A program made the translations under genes and the position numbers. Of a stretch of 43,283 bases of DNA, positions 25,658 through 31,800 are shown one piece after another. The notes under the pieces are model-generated. The model ran no database searches, had not been told where the DNA came from, and saw only the letters and a list, made by a program, of their open reading frames with translations. This DNA comes from Pirellulales bacterium (lineage in GTDB: Bacteria > Planctomycetota > Planctomycetia > Pirellulales > UBA1268). The stretch is taken from positions 1 to 43,283 of the forward strand of contig JADHNY010000023.1 of NCBI GenBank assembly GCA_016779265.1, read 5' to 3'. Positions within the stretch are counted from its first letter, which is position 1, and every line of letters starts with the position of its first letter.

Positions 25658-26983
25658 ATGGCTGTCAGCGACACGATCGACGTAACGGACATGATCACAG
25701 GTACCGGCCCGTTCGGACCAAGCGAGTTGCGTCAGCTCTGCGAGGGCCTCGCTGAGGGCGGCGACATGTTCCGCAGCCTGCGACTGGCGGTTCGCGACCT
25801 CGAAGGCACGTCCGACCGCAGTCCCGCGTCCACGGTGCGACTCGGTGTTGGCCAGTACCTGCTGGGACGTTTCTCCGACGCCATCGACACGCTCAAGGCA
25901 GCAGATGGCAGCGCGATGGCGTTGTACTACCTCGGTCGGGCTCAGGCGGCCTCCGAGGCCTACGACGATGCGGCTACCGCATTCCGCGGAGCAGGGCGTG
26001 CCGGCTACGACAAGGCTGCCTGCGAGGCTGAAGCTGCAGCGTGCCTGCGGAAATCTGGCAAGCTCGATGAAGCAGCCGCAGCACTCGATGCGATCGCTGG
26101 TGAGGCAGAAGGATCTGCCGACTATTGGTGTCAGCGAGGCCTGCTTTCAGCGGCCAATGGGAGCGAACTTGCCCCCACGATCGAAGCCTTCGAGAAGGCG
26201 ATCGCCATCGATCCGCTGCACTCGGAGAGCCTGTTTGAGCTTGGCGTGCTGAACGATCGCCTGGGCAACGATGACGAGGCCCGCGACTGCTATGCAGGCT
26301 CACTGAAGCGATATCCTGCAACCGTCGGGGCGCTCTTGAATCTTGGGCTTCTGCACGAAGATCGCGACGAGTTTGCCGACGCCCAACGGTGCTACAACCG
26401 CATTCTTGAGGCCTATCCCAACCATCCTCGGGCGATGCTCTTCCTGAAGGACTCATCGGCCTCCAGTGACATGCAGCTCGACGAGCAGCAGAAGCGGCAG
26501 CGTGACAAGCTCGAGCAGAAGATGGGTCTGCCCGTCAGCGATTTCGAACTCTCGGTTCGCAGCCGCAACTGCCTGCAGAAGATGGGCATTCATACCCTTG
26601 GCGACCTGGCCCGCACGACGGAGCAGGAGATCCTCGAAAGCAAGAACTTCGGGGAGACGAGCCTGACCGAGATCAAGGAAATGCTCGAATCCCAGGGGCT
26701 GACCCTCGGCCAGTTTGCACCAGAGCCCGTGGCTGGCGAACCGATGCTGCCTGACCACGAGCCCTCGGCCGACGAGCAGGAAGTCTACTCCCTGCCGATC
26801 ACCGACCTGGCTCTTTCCGTGCGGGCCCGTAAGTGCACCACAAAGCTCGGCATTGTGAGCATCGGCGAACTTGTCCGTCGGACGGCTGAAGACCTGATGG
26901 AGTGCAAAAACTTCGGTGTTACGAGCCTGAACGAGGTTCGTGAAAAACTCGCCGAACGGGGCCTCAAACTGCGTGGGGAGTAG
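25658..26983 (+). CDS. TPR protein with two RNA polymerase alpha-CTD-like domains
   Basis: The 441-residue product has an N-terminal half of helical TPR-type repeats (about residues 60-285, for example ALYYLGRAQAASEAYDDAAT and GALLNLGLLHEDRDEFADAQ). Two tandem copies follow of the helix-hairpin-helix domain that ends RNA polymerase alpha: about 290-350 (ELSVRSRNCLQKMGIHTLGD, then ESKNFGETSLTEIKEML) and about 379-441 (ALSVRARKCTTKLGIVSIGE, then ECKNFGVTSLNEVREKL). There is no alpha N-terminal domain, so it is not RpoA. It may contact DNA or transcription factors. It follows tRNA-Thr by about 100 bases. An in-frame start at 25499 would lie inside the tRNA, so I chose the ATG at 25658. Confidence 0.85.
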   Translation: MAVSDTIDVTDMITGTGPFGPSELRQLCEGLAEGGDMFRSLRLAVRDLEGTSDRSPASTVRLGVGQYLLGRFSDAIDTLKAADGSAMALYYLGRAQAASEAYDDAATAFRGAGRAGYDKAACEAEAAACLRKSGKLDEAAAALDAIAGEAEGSADYWCQRGLLSAANGSELAPTIEAFEKAIAIDPLHSESLFELGVLNDRLGNDDEARDCYAGSLKRYPATVGALLNLGLLHEDRDEFADAQRCYNRILEAYPNHPRAMLFLKDSSASSDMQLDEQQKRQRDKLEQKMGLPVSDFELSVRSRNCLQKMGIHTLGDLARTTEQEILESKNFGETSLTEIKEMLESQGLTLGQFAPEPVAGEPMLPDHEPSADEQEVYSLPITDLALSVRARKCTTKLGIVSIGELVRRTAEDLMECKNFGVTSLNEVREKLAERGLKLRGE

Positions 26984-27035
26984 GCCGTTGGCCGAGCCCC
27001 GCATGAGCTCCGAACGCCGGGACAAATCACGAAAA

Positions 27036-27053
27036 CACCCCTTTTGAGGGGTG
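27036..27053 (+). terminator. Weak intrinsic terminator after the TPR/alpha-CTD gene
   Basis: CACCCC and GGGGTG form a perfect 6-bp stem around the loop TTTTGA, 52 bases after the stop codon. The sequence after it is only moderately T-rich. Confidence 0.45.
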
Positions 27054-27059
27054 CAATTC

Positions 27060-27088
27060 TTGAGTTTTGGCCTTGTTTTTGCTAAGAT
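27060..27088 (+). promoter_or_regulatory. Promoter of the DUF4912 gene
   Basis: TTGAGT (27060-27065) and TAAGAT (27083-27088) are spaced by exactly 17 bases. Transcription would start near 27095 and leave a leader of about 115 bases before the ATG at 27211. Confidence 0.5.
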
Positions 27089-27210
27089 CCCTGGTGTCGG
27101 GGACATTGGGCGGTGGAGGGAACGCAATGGCTGCGTTCATAGCCCGCGTCCTCACCAGGTAACGCGTGCTGCACTGCGGGTTGCCTGAGGCCACGACAGG
27201 ACACCCGTTG

Positions 27211-28401
27211 ATGACGACAGCAAGCCTCAAAGAAAAGCCCGTTCGCGACCTTGCCCGCCTCGCTAAACAGCACGGTGTAACCGGCTGGCATGCGATGCGA
27301 AAGGATCAGTTGATCCGGGCTCTGGTCAAGAAAGCCAAGACAAAGGCTGCCGCGCCGGCCGCGACGTTGCGTCCAACGACGAGCAAGACGAAGGCAAAGG
27401 GGAAGACCACCGACCGCTCTTCGCCCACTGCCCGCAAGACAGGCTCCGCTGCCGTCAAGAACGGCCGGGCACCGACCAAAAAAACGGCCGCCAGGGAAGC
27501 AGCGATCGCACGGCGGATCAAGGACGCCCGTGAGCGGCTAGCACGCGCCAAGAATCTCGCCTCAACCCCAGAGAAGGGGAAGCCAGGCCGGGCACGTCGC
27601 GACCGCTTGGTGCTCATGGTTCGCGGGCCACACTGGATTCACGCCTCCTGGGAGGTCACGCCGCGAAGCATGACCCGGGCAGAAGCTGCCTTGGGTCAGG
27701 AGTGGCACGGTGCGGTGCCGGTGCTACGGCTGCTCGAGATTGAATCGGGCTCGCAGGCGTCTGCTTCCGAGCGGGTGGTGCGTGAGATTGAGATCCACGG
27801 TGGCGTGAAGAACTGGTTTATCGACATCAAGGATCGCATCACGTGTCGCGCAGAGGTGGGCTACCTCGCGGCATCGGGCCGCTTCCACGCGATCGCCCGC
27901 AGCAACATGGTGACCACGCCATGTCCATCCCAGGGGGATACCCTCGATGCCCATTGGGGGGAGATCGTTGAGAACTGCGACAAGATCTATTCGATGAGTG
28001 GCGGTTTCTCACCGGAAAACAACAGCACCGAACTGCAGGAGCTCTTCGAAGAGCGGCTCCGCCGTCCACTCGGCCCTCCGGCTGCTCGCCGCTCCACCAA
28101 TGGCAATGCTGAGGCCGCAGATAGCGCCCCGCGTCGCAGTGACTTTCTGCTTGAGGTCGATGCACAGCTGGTGGTGTTTGGTGTCACCAAGCCCGGCTCG
28201 TATGTCACCCTGCAGGGCGAGCCCGTGAAAGTCCAAGACGACGGCACCTTCCGTGTTCGGCTCGACATGCCCGACAAGCGGCAGGTGCTGCCGATCGTCG
28301 CCAGCACCGAAGACGGCGTCGAAGAGCAGACTGTGGTCCTAGCGGTTGAGCGGAACACCAAGGTGATGGAGCCCTACCACCGCGACTCTGGCGACCTCTA
28401 A
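27211..28401 (+). CDS. DUF4912 protein with Rho-N/SAP-like N-terminus and basic Lys/Ala-rich linker
   Basis: The 396-residue product opens with a small helical domain (DLARLAKQHGVTGWHAMRKD then QLIRALVKKA, residues about 11-42) resembling Rho N-terminal or SAP modules, which bind nucleic acid. Residues about 43-125 are a Lys/Ala/Thr/Pro-rich basic segment of the histone-H1-like type. The DUF4912 domain follows (about 128-290; RLVLMVRGPHWIHASWEVTP, ... KNWFIDIKD). Near the C-terminus a beta-rich segment (FGVTKPGSYVTLQGEPVKVQ) looks like part of an Ig-like or bacterial surface fold. The ATG at 27211 is chosen over a TTG at 27166 because the domain starts there. The function is unknown; nucleic-acid binding is inferred. 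Confidence 0.8.
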   Translation: MTTASLKEKPVRDLARLAKQHGVTGWHAMRKDQLIRALVKKAKTKAAAPAATLRPTTSKTKAKGKTTDRSSPTARKTGSAAVKNGRAPTKKTAAREAAIARRIKDARERLARAKNLASTPEKGKPGRARRDRLVLMVRGPHWIHASWEVTPRSMTRAEAALGQEWHGAVPVLRLLEIESGSQASASERVVREIEIHGGVKNWFIDIKDRITCRAEVGYLAASGRFHAIARSNMVTTPCPSQGDTLDAHWGEIVENCDKIYSMSGGFSPENNSTELQELFEERLRRPLGPPAARRSTNGNAEAADSAPRRSDFLLEVDAQLVVFGVTKPGSYVTLQGEPVKVQDDGTFRVRLDMPDKRQVLPIVASTEDGVEEQTVVLAVERNTKVMEPYHRDSGDL

Positions 28402-28466
28402 CGGCAGACGTCACGGTTGCCGGAAACGCGGAAACTGTCAGCTCTGTGATTCACGGCATTTATGCG

Positions 28467-28496
28467 TCTTCGCACACAGTATCTTCGCACACAGTG
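28467..28496 (+). repeat. Two tandem 15-base direct repeats upstream of the ncRNA promoter
   Basis: The units TCTTCGCACACAGTA and TCTTCGCACACAGTG are adjacent and differ only in the last base. They end 13 bases before the TATAAT box, so they cover the -35 region and could be a two-site operator. Confidence 0.8.
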
Positions 28497-28509
28497 TCAT
28501 CGCCGCCCG

Positions 28510-28515
28510 TATAAT
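28510..28515 (+). promoter_or_regulatory. -10 element of the structured RNA locus
   Basis: A perfect TATAAT lies 18 bases before the first stem-forming bases. There is no recognisable -35 hexamer at the standard distance; the tandem 15-base repeats occupy that place. Transcription would start near 28522. Confidence 0.5.
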
Positions 28516-28521
28516 GGGGAT

Positions 28522-28800
28522 GGTTGCTGACGGGCCCTTCGGGTCTGACGCGATAAGTTTTCTGCCATGTCCGTGCTGTCGTCGCTCAATGTTGGTGAGC
28601 TCTTAGCGAAGCTCGTTGGGGGCCGATTCATGGCTTCGGCTGCGTGTATAGCCACGGCGTTGAACTCTCGTAGTTCTCCCGCGGATCACATGCCCCGAGG
28701 TCCAAGGCTCCCTCTTCTTTATTGAACGAGCTCTCCGCAGATCGCGCCGCCACGGCATTGCGGTGGAAAACTTATCGCGTCGGGCCTGAGGGCCGCGTTC
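28522..28800 (+). ncRNA. Candidate long structured RNA closed by a ~29-bp stem
   Basis: The 16 bases at 28547-28562 (GACGCGATAAGTTTTC) are an exact reverse complement of 28766-28781. The stem continues outward to 28533 and 28794 with one bulged base and a few G-U pairs. Inward, ATG-CCGTG pairs with CACGG-CAT. The enclosed 200 bases contain local hairpins: GAGCT/AGCTC near 28597-28614 and GAACT/AGTTC near 28664-28678. A perfect -10 box precedes it and no conserved-looking protein frame covers it. The rod-like closing stem and a GTTGGTGAGC segment recall 6S RNA, but it is longer than typical 6S (about 180-200 bases). RNase P, SRP and tmRNA signatures are absent. The 3' end is approximate, with no U-tract. 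Confidence 0.6.
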
Positions 28801-28860
28801 CCGGGAGCGACTCTATCCGGTCCCGCAGGCCATGCTCAAAGCGTGCATGCCCAGACCGCA

Positions 28861-30762
28861 CTAGCGTCCTTTAGACATCCAGGTCAGCAGCATCTGAGAC
28901 GGCACCATCCGGTAGGTCTGGCGGAAGGCTTGATCAAAGTCGTCTCCTTTGTCGAGCCGGCTGAGAAGCCCGACCAGCCGCCGTCCATCACGGTCAACGG
29001 CGGCGAACATCGCGGCCGCGACGGCCACCTGTTCACTGGAGAGCGATGCAGAGAAAAACTGCTCAGCGTTCGGGAGTGGTGTCGATCCCGCTAACCGTTC
29101 CGCATCATCCCAGTTGGCAATCAACGCGGCATCCGGGGCGAGTTGCCGAGCGACCACCCGGCCTGCGGCTTCGGCAAACCAGCTTGGGGCTCCTCGCGCC
29201 TTGAAAGCCGCCGAGGTCAGTTCAGCAGCGAGTTGCAGTCGCACATTCTCGGCATCTCCGTCGACAGCCACTGCGGCGTAGACCACATCTCCGGAGACGT
29301 CGGCATGCCCCATCAGGCCTCGAGGCCGCTCCCTGCCCATCACGTTCTGCCAGAAGTTGGAATAGTCGTAGCCGCGGGCAAACAGGAACACGGCCATGCC
29401 ACCTTTAGTGAGCGGTGCGTTGAGTTTGAGCAGGCGAAGAATCTGCTGCTCCACCTCAACAGCCGCCTCTGTTGCTGAGCTGAGTCGGGCCCCCTCCAGG
29501 TTGCCGACAACACACAGGTCTTCGCGTCTCTCGAGCGTTCCTTCTTCATCGACGATCCCTCGTCGCCAGAGCGGTTCGGAAGCCTCGAACCGCACGTTCC
29601 GGAGCTCCTCGTGCGAGAGGTTTCGTGACCGCCCTTCGCTCGCAATCCGCGTGAGCTCAGCAGCAGGCTCGAGCATGTCGAGCCGTCCACCTTCATCAAT
29701 CCACTGCTGGATCACTGCGATCTGATCGTCAGGCAGAGGAGGGCGGCCTCGCGGCATTCGCTGCCCGTCGATGTTGACCCCACGGAGCTTCCGCACCAGC
29801 AGGCTCTCCGCACCCTTCCCAGGCTCGATCACCCCTGAATCCGCCAGATCAGCAAAGGTATCCACGCTGAAGTCGGCAGAGGCATTTCGACCGCCATGGC
29901 ATCGCTGGCAGTTCTCCACCAGAATGCCCGCCACCGCCGATGAGAATGGAACCTCGCCTGGCCCGATGGCCAGCTCCGGCATCGCCGCAGGCTCGTCGGC
30001 AGCTCCATCCGCCATGGCGATCGCCGGACGCACATCCGCAAGCGAGACCGCTGGATCGGCCCCGTCAAACAGGGCACCAGCATTGATCCAGGCCACGAGG
30101 GCCGCGAACTCTCCGGCTGCGAGTTGCCCGCCACCGCGTGGCATGTCACCGGTCTGAATCACCTCAACCAGCCGGCTGCCAGGGCCATCACCAGGCACTA
30201 CCATCCCGCTCGCAGCGAGGGCATTGTAGGTCTCCATGCTGAAATCGCCTCGGGAACCGGTCACATGACAGCGGCCGCAGGAACGGACAAGCAAAGGGGC
30301 GATCTGCTGGGCAAAGCTTGGACCTGCAGGAACTGCTGCGGCCATCGGCGGAGGGCTCTTACGGGACGGCGTACTGCGAATCTGCTCAGCTCTCCGCCGA
30401 AGCAGCTCCTGGGTGTCTGGCAGTCCTTTCACGGAGATTGCGTCGAACCGCAGCTCAAACGCCAGCGTTTCGCACTCAGCGGCAAGCCGCCGAATCACTT
30501 CCGGAGAAACCGCACGGCCCAGGTCTGCCACAGCGTCCATCGCCCGTCCGGCGTCCGCCAGGCTAAGCCCTGCTTCCGTGGGCCGCCCCTCTTCAATCGC
30601 CTGGTGAACGGCTGCGATCGCAGCCTCGGCGGCAGTCACCGCTGCGGGGTCGTCGGCTGCCGCTGGCGGCCCCGACATCACGAGCCATGCCACCACGGCT
30701 GGCAGCAGGAGCAGGCACTGCAGGCGGGCATGCGATCGACGGCCTATCTGCGAATAACGCAT
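28861..30762 (-). CDS. Secreted planctomycete-type protein with two CXXCH sites
   Basis: The 633-residue product has a signal peptide (residues 1-37, LLLLPAVVAWLVMSGPPAAA). Two haem-binding sites follow: CGRCHVTGSRGDF near residue 162 and CQRCHGGRNASADFSVDTF near residue 287, each within a planctomycete cytochrome-C-like unit (PGDGPGSRLVEVI and PGKGAESLLVRKL). The C-terminal 280 residues include PSWFAEAAGRVVAR and DDFDQAFRQTYRM, resembling peptidase-MA-like domains, but no HEXXH is visible. The ATG at 30762 has AAGGAG about 8 bases upstream; a longer frame to 30870 is unlikely. The in-window ResB/CcsA system could attach its haems. The function is unknown. Confidence 0.85.
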   Translation of the reverse strand: MRYSQIGRRSHARLQCLLLLPAVVAWLVMSGPPAAADDPAAVTAAEAAIAAVHQAIEEGRPTEAGLSLADAGRAMDAVADLGRAVSPEVIRRLAAECETLAFELRFDAISVKGLPDTQELLRRRAEQIRSTPSRKSPPPMAAAVPAGPSFAQQIAPLLVRSCGRCHVTGSRGDFSMETYNALAASGMVVPGDGPGSRLVEVIQTGDMPRGGGQLAAGEFAALVAWINAGALFDGADPAVSLADVRPAIAMADGAADEPAAMPELAIGPGEVPFSSAVAGILVENCQRCHGGRNASADFSVDTFADLADSGVIEPGKGAESLLVRKLRGVNIDGQRMPRGRPPLPDDQIAVIQQWIDEGGRLDMLEPAAELTRIASEGRSRNLSHEELRNVRFEASEPLWRRGIVDEEGTLERREDLCVVGNLEGARLSSATEAAVEVEQQILRLLKLNAPLTKGGMAVFLFARGYDYSNFWQNVMGRERPRGLMGHADVSGDVVYAAVAVDGDAENVRLQLAAELTSAAFKARGAPSWFAEAAGRVVARQLAPDAALIANWDDAERLAGSTPLPNAEQFFSASLSSEQVAVAAAMFAAVDRDGRRLVGLLSRLDKGDDFDQAFRQTYRMVPSQMLLTWMSKGR

Positions 30763-30790
30763 CAGAGGTGCTCCTTTTCCCTTGTCGGAT

Positions 30791-31225
30791 TTACCGCCGA
30801 AACAGCCAGAACGCGGTGATGATCGCCGCCGATGCGACTGCCGCAAGCCCCATGCTGACCAGCAGCCCAAACGTCAGGCTGACCCGGCGGCCGCGGCGTG
30901 AGGCCACCGGCCTGGATTCTGCGTGCACCGCAACAACAGCCTCTGGCACCTCGAACTCGGCATCGCCCAGCGCTGTCAGCGAGGGACCCTGCCACATGTC
31001 TTCTTCATCTTCAGACGGTGTCCGCTCTGCACGACGGGCTGGCTCAAGTTTTTGCAATGCCCTTTCAACCGACCGGCTCTCGAAGGCCCCTCCCTGCGAA
31101 CTCCCCTCTTGCTGCGGCACCACAATCTTGGCCTCGCAGCGAGGACACTCAATCGCATTGCCCGCCCAACGACGGGGCACACGCAAACGACGACGACAGT
31201 TCGTGCAGCGAAAATCGACCGGCAT
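30791..31225 (-). CDS. Zinc-ribbon protein with C-terminal membrane helix
   Basis: The 144-residue protein starts MPVDFRCTNCRRRLRVPRRW and AIECPRCEAKIVVPQ, two CxxC knuckles forming a zinc ribbon at about residues 7-35. An acidic and variable stretch follows, and it ends with one transmembrane helix (LTFGLLVSMGLAAVASAAII, about 115-139). The start at 31225 places the zinc ribbon at the N-terminus, as usual in planctomycete proteins of this type; the frame runs further upstream without recognisable sequence. It lies between the cytochrome gene and a small membrane protein on the same strand. The role is unknown. Confidence 0.75.
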   Translation of the reverse strand: MPVDFRCTNCRRRLRVPRRWAGNAIECPRCEAKIVVPQQEGSSQGGAFESRSVERALQKLEPARRAERTPSEDEEDMWQGPSLTALGDAEFEVPEAVVAVHAESRPVASRRGRRVSLTFGLLVSMGLAAVASAAIITAFWLFRR

Positions 31226-31262
31226 CAGTCTCTCCACCCGCGGTGTCCACCGCTGGCCACAC

Positions 31263-31619
31263 TCATGAGGTTCGCGAGCGGTGCCGGTCGCTCCGACGCT
31301 GCTGGCGACGCAGGTGCCGCTGACTGGACTCCAGCGAAAGCACGGCCAGGCTGGCTGACACCACCGTCGCCACCACCAGCACAATCCAGCCCACGCCAGC
31401 CGCCAAGGCGATCCAGGCACAGACCCTCGCCGCCACGCGGTCGCCAACCGAGCCCAACAAGGCGGCCACGCCGGCAGTGACGGCGATCACGATCGGCAGC
31501 CCGATCACCCCCACCAGTGACTTCAGCAGAATTCTTTGAAGATGACGATCCACACAGCACCAGAGAGAGTCTTCCGCAGCCTCGCGGGAGCGAAGCTTCA
31601 ACGCGCCGGGGAGAGCCAT
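31263..31619 (-). CDS. Small two-helix membrane protein, hypothetical
   Basis: The 118-residue product has two long hydrophobic segments (GVIGLPIVIAVTAGVAALLG, about 38-57, and AWIALAAGVGWIVLVVATVV, about 69-88), a basic N-terminus and a very basic tail. The hydrophobic pattern and an ATG start favour a real gene; I do not recognise the family. It ends 37 bases before the zinc-ribbon gene, on the same strand, so the two may be co-transcribed. Confidence 0.5.
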   Translation of the reverse strand: MALPGALKLRSREAAEDSLWCCVDRHLQRILLKSLVGVIGLPIVIAVTAGVAALLGSVGDRVAARVCAWIALAAGVGWIVLVVATVVSASLAVLSLESSQRHLRRQQRRSDRHRSRTS

Positions 31620-31662
31620 CCAGGGCTCCCCCCTGCGTCAGCATGGGCCAAAAACACCGACA

Positions 31663-31682
31663 ACGCCCGTCGAAGGGCGTTG
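31663..31682. repeat. Inverted repeat between divergent genes
   Basis: AACGCCC and GGGCGTT form a perfect 7-bp inverted repeat around GTCGAA. Read on the minus strand, a T-rich tract follows after a few bases, but no minus-strand gene ends here. It could be an operator for the flanking divergent genes. Confidence 0.45.
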
Positions 31683-31800
31683 ATACGGCCCGTCGATGAG
31701 CCTTTGAGGCATTTCACCTGACATGGATTTTGCGACCACCCAACCGCTAGAGTCAAGCGAGCGAGTTTTGCCGTTTCCCTCGCAGTAGGCGATTGATTCT

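Noticed and set aside
28522-28800. RNase P RNA, tmRNA or SRP RNA identity
   Set aside because: I could not find the GAGGAAAGUC core of RNase P, a tRNA-like end with a tag frame, or the GGAAG-type SRP loop.
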